Below are positions 15,239 to 23,448 of a DNA stretch of 33,366 nucleotides, one piece after another. Source of the DNA: an uncultured bacterium (GTDB taxonomy: Bacteria > Pseudomonadota > Gammaproteobacteria > Burkholderiales > Burkholderiaceae_E). Position 1 is the first letter of the stretch. Each line of letters starts with the position of its first letter. The notes beneath the pieces are model-generated. The model saw only the letters and a list, made by a program, of their open reading frames with translations. It made no database searches and was not told the origin of the DNA. Location: positions 1-33,366 of the forward strand of contig CAIVPX010000045.1 in assembly GCA_903907905.1 (NCBI GenBank). The letters run 5' to 3'. The position numbers and the translations under genes are program-made.

Positions 15239-16714
15239 TCAGTGCGCGCGACCCGCGACCGGGGCGCGCGCCAAAGGATCGGCTGCCGACGCGTCTGCGG
15301 TCGCCGGATCGGCCGACAAAGGATTGACCGTCGGCAGATCGGCCGGCGATGGACCCGCCGCCGCCCACGGCGCCCGGTCTCGCCGCGCGCGCACCTGCGC
15401 CGGCCACCAGGCCTCCCAGCCCTCGGCGGGCGCAATGCCATCGACCGTATCGGGCCCCCGGCGCAGCGCGGCGACCTCAGACTGCGCGATACCGGGCGCA
15501 ACCCCGCCCGCACTCACCTGAGCGATGGCCTGATCGAGCGCGCGCCGGTAGGCGATGATGGCGCGATCGCTCGTACCCAGGTGCTCGCGCGTGCGGTCGC
15601 GGATGGCGCCACCACTTTCCACCGCCCACTGGTCATGCACGTTGATGTCTTCCTCGCCCATGCCGAGGTAGGTGCGGCTGGCCTGCTCGGCCGGGTCGAA
15701 GCCCCAGCCATTGTGGCGACCGGCCTTGGGCACATAGTCGGGCGGGCTGATGAAGCGCAGGCGCTGCGCGCGCATGGCCTCGTGATCGAGCGGCGCGCCA
15801 TAGCTTGTGAAAAACGAATACCAGTAGGTGCGCTCATCATCGACCGGTACGTGCATCTGCGTGATCGTGAGGGTCTCGGACAGCGGGATCACGAACGTGG
15901 CCGGAAAGATCGACTGGGTCACGCGAACATGCGTGTGCTGCGCACTCATCGCCCGAAGCGTGGTGATCTGCATGCCGTAGGCGCGAGGCTCCACCAGGAT
16001 GTCGGGTCGGTGGAACTCTCGCATGATGCGGGTCATGGGCCAACGCTCGCCGCTCACTTCGCCCGCGCTGGCGCTTCGAAACTGGCGACCTGCTGCGTTG
16101 CTGCCAACGGTGTCGAGCGACTCATCCTGCAGGTAGCGATGCAGAAACGAGGTGTGCGCCGGATCGATGCCCACCTCGAAAGCCTGCAGCCAGTTGGCCT
16201 GCCAGAGGCCCTTGAAGGCGAAGCTGTGGGTAGGGGGCGCGGCAAAGCAGTCGAGCGCGGGCAAGGGCGGCGGTTCAAGCGCCTCGGGCCCCAGCCAGGC
16301 GAACAGCACGCCGGCCTGCTCGCGCACCGGATAACTGCGCTGCCGAATGCCGTCGCACAGACGGCTGGCCTGGGGTTCGGCTGGCGTCTCGAGGCACGCG
16401 CCACTCACCGAAAATTTCCAGCCATGAAACGGACATCGCAGGCCATCGCCTTCATGGCGGCCAAAGGCGAGGTCCGCGCCGCGATGCGGGCAGTCCCGAT
16501 CCAGAAGGCCCCAATGCCCCGACGCATCGCGAAACAACACCAGATCGAGCCCGAACATGCGCAGCGCCTTGACCGGACGGCCCGCGGTGCGCGGATCGAG
16601 CGCCGGATCGAATTCGGCCACCAGCGCCGCCGGTTGCCAGTAGCGGCGCAGCAACTCACCGGCGGGCGTGCCGGGGCCCACGCGGGTCAGACGTTCATTC
16701 TGTTCGGCGCGCAT
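15239..16714 (-). CDS. Rieske non-heme iron oxygenase, alpha subunit
   Basis: A 491-residue oxygenase component. The Rieske [2Fe-2S] ligands are Cys75-x-His77 (CPHRGADLAFGR) and Cys94-x2-His97 (CPFHGW). The mononuclear iron site is seen in GIDPAHTSFLH: Asp184 bridges the clusters, and His187 and His192 are ligands. The arrangement and length fit the phthalate 4,5-dioxygenase / O-demethylase branch, which works as homo-oligomers without a beta subunit. Electrons must come from a ferredoxin-reductase, and none is encoded in this window. About 45 C-terminal residues are Ala/Pro/Asp-rich and probably disordered. The downstream glutamine-synthetase-like gene suggests a nitrogen-containing substrate; this is inference. 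Confidence 0.9.
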   Translation of the reverse strand: MRAEQNERLTRVGPGTPAGELLRRYWQPAALVAEFDPALDPRTAGRPVKALRMFGLDLVLFRDASGHWGLLDRDCPHRGADLAFGRHEGDGLRCPFHGWKFSVSGACLETPAEPQASRLCDGIRQRSYPVREQAGVLFAWLGPEALEPPPLPALDCFAAPPTHSFAFKGLWQANWLQAFEVGIDPAHTSFLHRYLQDESLDTVGSNAAGRQFRSASAGEVSGERWPMTRIMREFHRPDILVEPRAYGMQITTLRAMSAQHTHVRVTQSIFPATFVIPLSETLTITQMHVPVDDERTYWYSFFTSYGAPLDHEAMRAQRLRFISPPDYVPKAGRHNGWGFDPAEQASRTYLGMGEEDINVHDQWAVESGGAIRDRTREHLGTSDRAIIAYRRALDQAIAQVSAGGVAPGIAQSEVAALRRGPDTVDGIAPAEGWEAWWPAQVRARRDRAPWAAAGPSPADLPTVNPLSADPATADASAADPLARAPVAGRAH

Positions 16715-16856
16715 CGGTGGGTTCCTCGGGAAGACAACGGGGCGGCTTCGAGCACGATCACCATCCCCGGCACGCCACCCATCAAGCGCCCATCATAGCC
16801 GTGAACCGGCGCGACCTGCGGCCGATGAGCGACGCCTGCGGCGCTGCGGGCGGCAA

Positions 16857-16885
16857 TTGACCGGGCCTGTTCAGAAACCCATAAT
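16857..16885 (+). promoter_or_regulatory. Sigma-70-type promoter of mutS
   Basis: TTGACC (16857-16862) and CATAAT (16880-16885) are separated by exactly 17 bases, each one mismatch from the consensus -35 and -10. Transcription would begin near 16892, leaving a short leader with the AAGGAG ribosome-binding site at 16895-16900. Confidence 0.6.
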
Positions 16886-16906
16886 TCCGGGTTGAAGGAG
16901 TTCTCC

Positions 16907-19579
16907 TTGACCATCACCGATAAATTCATGGAAAACGCTCCTTCTGCGGCCGCCGCGCTGGCGCTCGAAAAGCACACGCCCATGATGCAGCAGTACCTGC
17001 GCATCAAGGCCGACTATCCGCAGATGCTGCTCTTCTACCGGATGGGCGACTTCTACGAGCTCTTTCATGATGACGCCGACAAGGCCGCGCGCCTGCTCGG
17101 CATCACGCTCACCCGGCGCGGCGCCTCGGGCGGCGAACCCATCCGCATGGCGGGTGTGCCCTTTCATTCGGCCGAGCAGTATCTGGCGCGACTCATCCGC
17201 CTGGGAGAGTCCGTGGCGGTCTGCGAGCAGATCGGCGATCCGGCGCTTGCCAAGGGCCCGGTCGAGCGCAAGGTGGTGCGCATCGTCACGCCCGGCACAC
17301 TCACCGATGCGCAACTGCTGCCCGAGCGCGAAGACCGGCTGCTGCTCGCGCTCAACCCCTCGACACGTGCCGACGGCCCTTGCGGCATGGCCTGGATGGT
17401 GGTGGCCAGCGGTGAATTCTGGCTGGCTGAACTCACGCCGGAGGCCTTGGCTCGCGAACTCGATCGCCTGCGCCCGGCCGAGGTGGTGTTTGCCGAGGAG
17501 CGAACGCCCGCGCCCGCGCTGCTGGGCCTGATCGGCCAAGCGCCGATCGCCCGCGCGCCCGACTGGCAGTTCGACGATCAGCGCGCCGCCCGCACGCTGA
17601 CCGAAGCACTCGGCGTGCGCGACCTCGCGGGCTTTGGCGTGAGCGAGATGCCGCTTGCCACCGGCGCGGCCGGCGCCCTGTATCAGTACGTCTCGCGCAC
17701 CCAGGGCCAGAACCTGTCGCACCTGCAGGGTCTGCGCGTCCACCAGAGCGACGCCTTCATCGTGCTCGACCCCGTCGCCCGTCGCAATCTCGAAGTGGTG
17801 GATACGCTTCGCGGCGACGATGGGCCGAGCCTGCTCAAGGTCATCGATCACTGCGCCAGCGCCGCCGGCGGCAGGCTGCTCAGACGATGGCTGCAACAAC
17901 CCCTGCGCGATCAGCAGGCGGCCTCGGCACGGCACGCACAGCTCGAGGCGATCGACTCGGTCCGCATCGCCCTGCACGATCGGCTGCGCAAGCTGCCTGA
18001 TCTCGAGCGGGTGGCAGCCCGCATCGCGCTGGCCAATGTGCGCCCGCGCGAACTGGCGGCGCTGCGCGATGCGGTGGCCGACCTGGGCGCCATCGGCGAA
18101 CTGCTCGCACCACTCCCGTCCGGACACTTCGACGGACTGATTCGGGCCATTGACCTGCCCGACACCGCCTGGCAGCCCATCGCCCAGGCCCTGATGGACG
18201 AGCCGGCTGCGCTCGCGCGCGACGGCAACGTGATCCGCGAGGGTCATGACGCCGAACTCGATGAACTGCGTGCCATCGACCAGAACTGCGACAGCTTTCT
18301 CGCGCAACTGGAGGTGCAGGAGCGCGAGCGCACGGGCATCGCCAACCTGCGGGTCGGCTTCAACAACGTGCATGGCTTTTTCATCGAGGTGAGCAACGGC
18401 CAGTCGGACAAGGTGCCGCTCGACTATCGGCGACGCCAAACCCTCAAGAACGCCGAGCGCTACATCACCCCTGAGCTCAAAACCTTCGAGGACAAGGCGC
18501 TGTCGGCGCGCGAGCGGGCGCTGGCCCGGGAGCGCATGCTTTACGAGCGGCTGGTCGCGAGCCTCGCGGCTTCAGTCCCCGCCTGGCAGAACGCAGGACG
18601 GGCACTTGCCGAAATCGACGTGCTCGCCAACCTCGCCGAGCGGGCCAGCACGCTGCGCTGGCGCCGGCCGGTATTTGTACGAGCCCCGGGCATCGAGATC
18701 CGGGCCGGGCGTCACCCCGTGGTCGAAGCGGGCATCGAGCAGTACATGCCCAACGATTGCGTGATGCGCGAAAACCGTCGCATGCTGCTCATCACCGGGC
18801 CCAACATGGGCGGCAAATCCACCTACATGCGCTCCATCGCGCTGATCGCGCTGCTCGCCTACTGCGGCAGCTTCGTGCCCGCCGATCTGTGCGAGTTGGG
18901 CCCCATCGACCGGATCTTCACGCGGGTGGGCGCCTCGGACGATCTGGCGGGCGGGCGCTCCACCTTCATGGTCGAGATGACCGAGGCCGCAGCCATTCTC
19001 AATGCGGCCACCGAGCGGTCCCTGGTGCTGATGGACGAAATCGGCCGGGGGACCTCGACCTTTGACGGCCTGTCCCTGGCCCACGCGATCGCCACACGCC
19101 TGCTCAGCCACAACCGCAGCTTCACGCTGTTTGCTACCCATTATTTCGAGCTGACCCAACTGGCGGCCACGCAGCCAGGCGCGGTCAACCTGCACCTGTC
19201 GGCCGCCGAGCATCGGGGCGGCATCGTCTTTCTGCATGAGGTTCGTGAAGGTCCCGCCAGCCGCAGCTACGGGCTGCAGGTTGCACGACTGGCCGGTATC
19301 CCGCAGGCGGTCATCCGCGCAGCCGGCTCGCTGCTGGCCGACCTCGAGGCGCGCGCGCGCGAGCAGGATGGTCAGTTCGATCTCTTTGGCGCGAGCCCCT
19401 CGCCCGACGGTGCCGAGGCTCAGGATACGGCCGTCGCCATGCCCGCGACGCTGCACAGCGCCGAAACAACCGAGGCCCTGGCCGTGCTCGAAGCCTTGCG
19501 CGGCATCGATCCCGATCAGCTCAGTCCGCGCGAAGCGCTCGAGCAGCTCTACGCCCTGCGCACGCTGCTGCGCGGCTGA
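16907..19579 (+). CDS. mutS: DNA mismatch repair protein MutS
   Basis: An 890-residue mismatch-recognition ATPase. The N-terminal domain holds the mismatch-probing Phe-Tyr-Glu ([11 protein letters not shown], about residue 49). The C-terminal ATPase has Walker [13 protein letters not shown] (near 631), Walker [17 protein letters not shown] and [10 protein letters not shown], then the short MutL-activating and tetramer region. The start is a TTG at 16907, six bases after AAGGAG. An upstream in-frame TTG at 16892 would sit on the predicted transcription start, and the first ATG (16928) lacks a ribosome-binding site. It is divergent from the Rieske gene, with 192 bp between them. All key residues are intact, so normal function is expected. 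Confidence 0.96.
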   Translation: MTITDKFMENAPSAAAALALEKHTPMMQQYLRIKADYPQMLLFYRMGDFYELFHDDADKAARLLGITLTRRGASGGEPIRMAGVPFHSAEQYLARLIRLGESVAVCEQIGDPALAKGPVERKVVRIVTPGTLTDAQLLPEREDRLLLALNPSTRADGPCGMAWMVVASGEFWLAELTPEALARELDRLRPAEVVFAEERTPAPALLGLIGQAPIARAPDWQFDDQRAARTLTEALGVRDLAGFGVSEMPLATGAAGALYQYVSRTQGQNLSHLQGLRVHQSDAFIVLDPVARRNLEVVDTLRGDDGPSLLKVIDHCASAAGGRLLRRWLQQPLRDQQAASARHAQLEAIDSVRIALHDRLRKLPDLERVAARIALANVRPRELAALRDAVADLGAIGELLAPLPSGHFDGLIRAIDLPDTAWQPIAQALMDEPAALARDGNVIREGHDAELDELRAIDQNCDSFLAQLEVQERERTGIANLRVGFNNVHGFFIEVSNGQSDKVPLDYRRRQTLKNAERYITPELKTFEDKALSARERALARERMLYERLVASLAASVPAWQNAGRALAEIDVLANLAERASTLRWRRPVFVRAPGIEIRAGRHPVVEAGIEQYMPNDCVMRENRRMLLITGPNMGGKSTYMRSIALIALLAYCGSFVPADLCELGPIDRIFTRVGASDDLAGGRSTFMVEMTEAAAILNAATERSLVLMDEIGRGTSTFDGLSLAHAIATRLLSHNRSFTLFATHYFELTQLAATQPGAVNLHLSAAEHRGGIVFLHEVREGPASRSYGLQVARLAGIPQAVIRAAGSLLADLEARAREQDGQFDLFGASPSPDGAEAQDTAVAMPATLHSAETTEALAVLEALRGIDPDQLSPREALEQLYALRTLLRG

Positions 19580-19602
19580 AGCTTCCCAACGGGCCGACCG
19601 GA

Positions 19603-20769
19603 ATGCGCAGCCCCTCTATCTCATCGCTGCGGGAAAGCGGTTTCACGAGGACGAGCGCGCTACCCGGCACCTCCGCCCAGGGATCGCAGCCCCCCGGCGA
19701 CGCGACGGCAAGCCTAGTCCCGACTCACGGCCGGGTGGGACATGTTCCCGCACCCGGCCGGCGCGAATTCTCGCGATCGGCGCTCGGCTGCCTGGGCGCC
19801 GCCATGACGGGGTGGAGCGCATCGACTGCTGCATCCGAACCCACGCAGGGCGCACCTGCCAGGCCGCCGCTGCGCTTGGCGCTGATCGGTGACACGCCCT
19901 ACGGCGCGGGCGAGGCGGGCAGGCTGCCCGACTTGCTGGCCGATATCGAACAGCACGCCGATTTCGCCCTGCATGTCGGGGACCTCAAAGGCGGCGGCGA
20001 GCCCTGCAGCGATACGCTGCTCGAATCGCGCATCGCGGCGCTGTCGCGCCTGCGCATCCCGCTGCTCTACACGCCCGGGGACAACGAGTGGACCGACTGC
20101 TGGCGGCCCGCAGCGGGCGAGCATGACCCGCTCGAGCGTCTCGAGTGGTTGCGTCAACGGGTCTTCGCGTCGCGTCAACCGCTACTGAGCCCCGCGCCGC
20201 CCAGCCGCTCGGCCGCCAGCGAGACCTTGGGGGCGACCCTGGAGCGGCAGCAGGACACCATCGGCGGGCCGCCCGAGAATCTGCGCTGGGTCGCGAGCGG
20301 CGTACTCTTTGTCACCCTCAATCTGCCGGGCTCGGACAACGCGAGACGCTCGCCCCTGCCTGACGAGGCGCACGCAACGCGTGACGCGCACAACCGGCGC
20401 TGGCTTGAGTCCTGTCGCGTACTCGCCCAGAGCCGGTCCATACGGGCCATGGCGATCGCGGTGCATGCCAACCCGGGCCTGGGCCGAGGGCTCGACCCGG
20501 AGGCTGCGGGGGCCGACGATGGCTACGCGACATTTCGCCGCGACCTGGCCCGTCTGCACCGCGACTTCGACGGCGAGTTGCTGCTGATGCACGGCGACAC
20601 CCATCTGTTTCGCGTCAACCGGATTCTGCCTCGCCTGACGCGCGTCGAGTGCTTTGGAAGCCCGTTCAATGCGTCCTGGGTGCGCATCGAAGTCGACGCC
20701 AGTCTCGCCAACCCCTTCGCGATTTCGGCGCGCCACCTCGGCAAGCCCTCGGCCGTGCCGGGCGGCTGA
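19603..20769 (+). CDS. Exported metallophosphoesterase-family protein
   Basis: A calcineurin-like phosphoesterase of up to 388 residues. Metal-site motifs are GDTPYG (Asp97; the usual D-x-H has Pro in place of His), HVGDLKGGG, TPGDNEWTDCW, a later His (VHANPG) and LMHGDTHLF. The GDTPY ... GDNEWTDC pattern defines a subfamily with no settled substrate. A twin-arginine motif RREFSRSALG at 53-62, followed by a hydrophobic Ala-rich stretch, indicates Tat export. It stands unusually far from the annotated ATG, so a GTG at 19735 may be the real start. Neither start has a clear ribosome-binding site. It follows mutS by 23 bp and may be read from the same transcript. Confidence 0.82.
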   Translation: MRSPSISSLRESGFTRTSALPGTSAQGSQPPGDATASLVPTHGRVGHVPAPGRREFSRSALGCLGAAMTGWSASTAASEPTQGAPARPPLRLALIGDTPYGAGEAGRLPDLLADIEQHADFALHVGDLKGGGEPCSDTLLESRIAALSRLRIPLLYTPGDNEWTDCWRPAAGEHDPLERLEWLRQRVFASRQPLLSPAPPSRSAASETLGATLERQQDTIGGPPENLRWVASGVLFVTLNLPGSDNARRSPLPDEAHATRDAHNRRWLESCRVLAQSRSIRAMAIAVHANPGLGRGLDPEAAGADDGYATFRRDLARLHRDFDGELLLMHGDTHLFRVNRILPRLTRVECFGSPFNASWVRIEVDASLANPFAISARHLGKPSAVPGG

Positions 20770-20830
20770 GCGCCGTCCAAACCGGGCGGCGCCCAAGGGT
20801 CATACGAAGACAATCGACCTGAAGGCACCG

Positions 20831-20894
20831 CTCAACCGGCCTCGCTCAACCGGCCTCGCTCAACCGGCCTCGCTCAACCGGCCTCGCTCAACCG
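20831..20894. repeat. 14-bp tandem repeat, 4.6 copies
   Basis: The unit ctcaaccggcctcg is repeated four times without a mismatch (20831-20886), followed by an 8-base partial unit. The minus-strand FKBP gene ends inside it: its TGA (20874-20876) lies in the first full unit met by the ribosome, and the other units form the 3' untranslated region. The perfect identity indicates recent slippage expansion. Confidence 0.95.
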
Positions 20895-21350
20895 CCGCTC
20901 GCGTTCGATCTCCTCCTCGCTGGCCTGGCTGACCTCGATCACCCGCAACTCGAATCTGAGGGCCATTCCCGCCAGGGGATGATTGCCATCGAGCACGACG
21001 GTCTCGTCGGTGAACTCGGTCGCAATGTAGACCCGGCCGTCGTCCTCCTGACCCGGGATGCCCTGGAACCCCATTCCGGGCTCGAGCTTGTCGAGAAATG
21101 CCTCGCGAGGTGCGAGATGAACCAGGTCGGCATCGTAGTCACCGAAAGCGTCTTCGGGCTCGAGGTGGATCGTGGTGGAAAAGCCCGAGGGCTGGCCCTC
21201 GATCGCATCCTCGATCCCCTGCAGCACCGCGCCAAAGCCCCCATGAAGATAGGTAAGCTCTCGCTCTCCGGACTCGATCTCTTCACCCTGAGCATCCCGA
21301 ATCCGGTAGCGCAGCTTGACCCAGCAACCCTCGGCAACTTCCAGCGACAT
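20874..21350 (-). CDS. FKBP-type peptidyl-prolyl isomerase (SlyD-like)
   Basis: A 158-residue cytoplasmic isomerase/chaperone. The FKBP part is split by an insert-in-flap domain as in SlyD and SlpA: FKBP halves at about 1-70 (VKLRYRIRDAQGEEIE, YLHGGFGAVLQGIEDAIEGQ, EPEDAFGDYD) and 120-147 (VVLDGNHPLAGMALRFELRV), with the flap insert (about 72-119) between. It lacks the His-rich metal-binding tail of E. coli SlyD and ends in a short Glu/Arg-rich helix. The start at 21350 is preceded by GGGAGAGG. The gene is divergent from the RoxA-like gene, with only 21 bp between the two starts. Confidence 0.92.
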   Translation of the reverse strand: MSLEVAEGCWVKLRYRIRDAQGEEIESGERELTYLHGGFGAVLQGIEDAIEGQPSGFSTTIHLEPEDAFGDYDADLVHLAPREAFLDKLEPGMGFQGIPGQEDDGRVYIATEFTDETVVLDGNHPLAGMALRFELRVIEVSQASEEEIERERRLSEAG

Positions 21351-21371
21351 GCACCTCTCCCAGGTATTCCG

Positions 21372-22565
21372 ATGAAACGACCCGCACGGCCCGCACAAGC
21401 CCCCTTCACGCTGTTGGGCGGCCTGAGTGTAGACGAGTTCATGACGCGTCACTGGCAGCGTCGCCCGCTGCTGGTCCGCCAGGCCTTGCCTGGTGTCAGG
21501 CCCCCGGTGGATGCCGAGGGCCTGATGGCGCTGGCCGCCGATGACGCGGTGGAGTCGAGGCTGGTGAGTGCCGCGGGTGGACGCTGGCGGCTGGACCGCG
21601 GCCCCTTCGAGCGCGAGGACCTGCCCTCGCTTGGCCGCAAACGCTGGACGCTGCTGGTGCAAGGCGTCGACCTGCACCTGGACTCGGCGCACGAACTGCT
21701 GTCGCGCTTTCGCTTCCTGCCCGATGCGCGACTGGACGATCTGATGATCAGCCTCGCGAGCGACCAGGGCGGCGTCGGCCCGCACCTCGACTCCTACGAT
21801 GTCTTCCTCATCCAGATCCAGGGGCGACGCCGCTGGCGGGTCGCCCCGCCGGGACGAAGCGGTTTGATCGCGGGCCTGCCGCTGAAGATTCTCGCCGACT
21901 TCCAGCCCGAGCACGACTGGCTGCTCGAACCCGGCGACATGCTCTACCTGCCGCCTGGCTGGGGACACGATGGCGTCGCCGATGGTCCGTGCATGACGGC
22001 ATCGGTGGGATTTCGCGCCCCGTCCCGGCTCGAGTTCCTGCGGGAATTTCTGGCTCAGGCCGCTGACGACCCCGCCGGCTCCGACCCGCGCTTTGGCGAT
22101 GCGGGGCGGGCACCCGTGCGACAGGCGGCGGCCATCCCGTCCGATCTGCACGCTCACCTGCGAGACTGGGCACAGCACTGGCGCCCCTCAAGCTTGGCCA
22201 TCGACCGCTTCATCGGTCGCTTTCTCAGCGAGCCCAAGGCGAGCGTCTGGTTCGATCCCGGCAAGCCGATCTCGCTCGCTGCGTTCGGCAAGCGTGCGGC
22301 CACACGAGGGCTTCGGCTCGACCGACGCACCCGCATGCTGTACCGCGGCAGCGCCGTGTTCATCAATGGCGAGCACGTGAGCCCTGGACGCGCGGCGCGC
22401 CCGTGGCTACGGCGTCTGGCTGATGAGCGCACGCTGGCACCGCAGGCCCTTGCAAACGCACTGGCACGCGATCCCGAGTTGGGTGCGCTGCTCCATCAGT
22501 GGACCAACGCCGGCTGGGTGCTGCTGGGCGAGACCGGAACGCCGCGCGGCGCGTCGCAGGCCTGA
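21372..22565 (+). CDS. roxA: RoxA/YcfD-like ribosomal protein arginine hydroxylase (JmjC-type cupin)
   Basis: A 397-residue Fe(II)/2-oxoglutarate oxygenase. E. coli YcfD, the studied homologue, hydroxylates an arginine of ribosomal protein L16. The iron ligands are His138-x-Asp140 (GGVGPHLDSYDVF) and His199 (PPGWGHDG). The YcfD-type context is clear: an N-terminal HWQRRPLLVRQAL, the QIQGRRRW strand, EPGDMLYLPPGWGHDG, and a C-terminal winged-helix-like dimer part. The start at 21372 follows a weak ribosome-binding site; the longer upstream frame is antisense to the FKBP gene. A shared 21-bp start-to-start interval with the FKBP gene means their promoters must lie inside each other's coding sequences or overlap. 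Confidence 0.9.
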   Translation: MKRPARPAQAPFTLLGGLSVDEFMTRHWQRRPLLVRQALPGVRPPVDAEGLMALAADDAVESRLVSAAGGRWRLDRGPFEREDLPSLGRKRWTLLVQGVDLHLDSAHELLSRFRFLPDARLDDLMISLASDQGGVGPHLDSYDVFLIQIQGRRRWRVAPPGRSGLIAGLPLKILADFQPEHDWLLEPGDMLYLPPGWGHDGVADGPCMTASVGFRAPSRLEFLREFLAQAADDPAGSDPRFGDAGRAPVRQAAAIPSDLHAHLRDWAQHWRPSSLAIDRFIGRFLSEPKASVWFDPGKPISLAAFGKRAATRGLRLDRRTRMLYRGSAVFINGEHVSPGRAARPWLRRLADERTLAPQALANALARDPELGALLHQWTNAGWVLLGETGTPRGASQA

Positions 22566-22598
22566 GCGGCCAGGCAGCCCGGCAACGGCCAGGGGCGG

Positions 22599-23375
22599 CT
22601 AGACCTCGAGCCAGTGCAGGCCGGTGTCCTGGTCGGCCACGGCGATGGCCTCAGCCTCCGACTGCAGCACCCCGGCGAGCGCGGCCCGGGCGAGGTCCTC
22701 GGTGTTGTTCTTGCGACTGAGGTGGGCCGCCACGACAGTGCGCAGTCGACTGCGGTCGAGGCTCGCCAGAATATCGGCCGAAGCCTGATTCGACAGGTGC
22801 CCGTAGGGCCCCGAGATGCGCCGCTTGAGCATCTCGGGATAGCGGCGGTTGTCGGCCAGCATGCGCGAATCGTGGTTGCACTCGAGCACCAGCGCGTCCA
22901 GCCCCGAATAGGCCCTTTGCACATGCGCCGTACCGTGGCCGATGTCGGTGAGCACCCCCAGGCGAACGCGGCCGTCAGCAATGACGTACTGAACCGGTTC
23001 ACGGGCATCGTGCGGCACCGCGACCGGCTCGATGCTGAAGCCCCCGGCCTCGAAGGTGTGCAGCGGATCGATCAGCGTGAGCGTGGCGCCACCGGACACC
23101 TTGCCTGATCCGAGCAGGGTGCCATGCGTGAGAAACACCGGCACGCCGTGCGCCGCCGACAGGCGAAAGACACCACCGACGTGATCGCTGTGTTCATGGG
23201 TGACCAGAACGGCATCGAGCGAGTCGGGCTCGACGCCAGCGGCACGCAGGCGTCGCTCGGTGTCCGACAGGCTGAAGCCGCAATCGATCAGAACCCGCGT
23301 GACGCGAAGGCCATCGGTGGATTCAATCAGCAGGCCATTCCCCTCGCTGCCACTGCCCAGGCTTGCAAACCGCAT
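22599..23375 (-). CDS. Metallo-beta-lactamase-fold hydrolase (YycJ/WalJ-like)
   Basis: A 258-residue MBL-fold hydrolase. The metal motif is His60-x-His62-x-Asp64-His65 (THEHSDHVGG), with LTDIGHGTAHV, LECNHDSRML and AHLSRKNN further on. The opening MRFASLGSGSEGNGLLIES and these elements fit the YycJ/WalJ group, linked in other bacteria to DNA processing but not well defined. No signal peptide is present. The start at 23375 coincides with the family's usual N-terminus although no ribosome-binding site is visible. It follows bamC by 73 bp, a gap that contains a short tandem repeat, and belongs to the trpS-dapA-bamC block. Confidence 0.9.
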   Translation of the reverse strand: MRFASLGSGSEGNGLLIESTDGLRVTRVLIDCGFSLSDTERRLRAAGVEPDSLDAVLVTHEHSDHVGGVFRLSAAHGVPVFLTHGTLLGSGKVSGGATLTLIDPLHTFEAGGFSIEPVAVPHDAREPVQYVIADGRVRLGVLTDIGHGTAHVQRAYSGLDALVLECNHDSRMLADNRRYPEMLKRRISGPYGHLSNQASADILASLDRSRLRTVVAAHLSRKNNTEDLARAALAGVLQSEAEAIAVADQDTGLHWLEV

Positions 23376-23380
23376 GAAAG

Positions 23381-23425
23381 GAAACGCCTGTGGAGGTGAA
23401 ACGCGTGTGGAGGTGAAACGCGTGG
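23381..23425. repeat. 17-bp tandem repeat, about 2.6 copies
   Basis: The unit gaaacgcgtgtggaggt occurs at 23398-23414 and, with one change, at 23381-23397. A partial third copy starts at 23415. It fills most of the space between the bamC stop and the MBL hydrolase start, directly upstream of the latter's ATG on the minus strand. Confidence 0.85.
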
Positions 23426-23448
23426 CAGCGAAACGAGACGCGCCCGGC

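Noticed and set aside
20831-20894. Tandem repeats considered as a CRISPR array
   Set aside because: Units are 14 bases, directly adjacent and without spacers; no cas gene is nearby.
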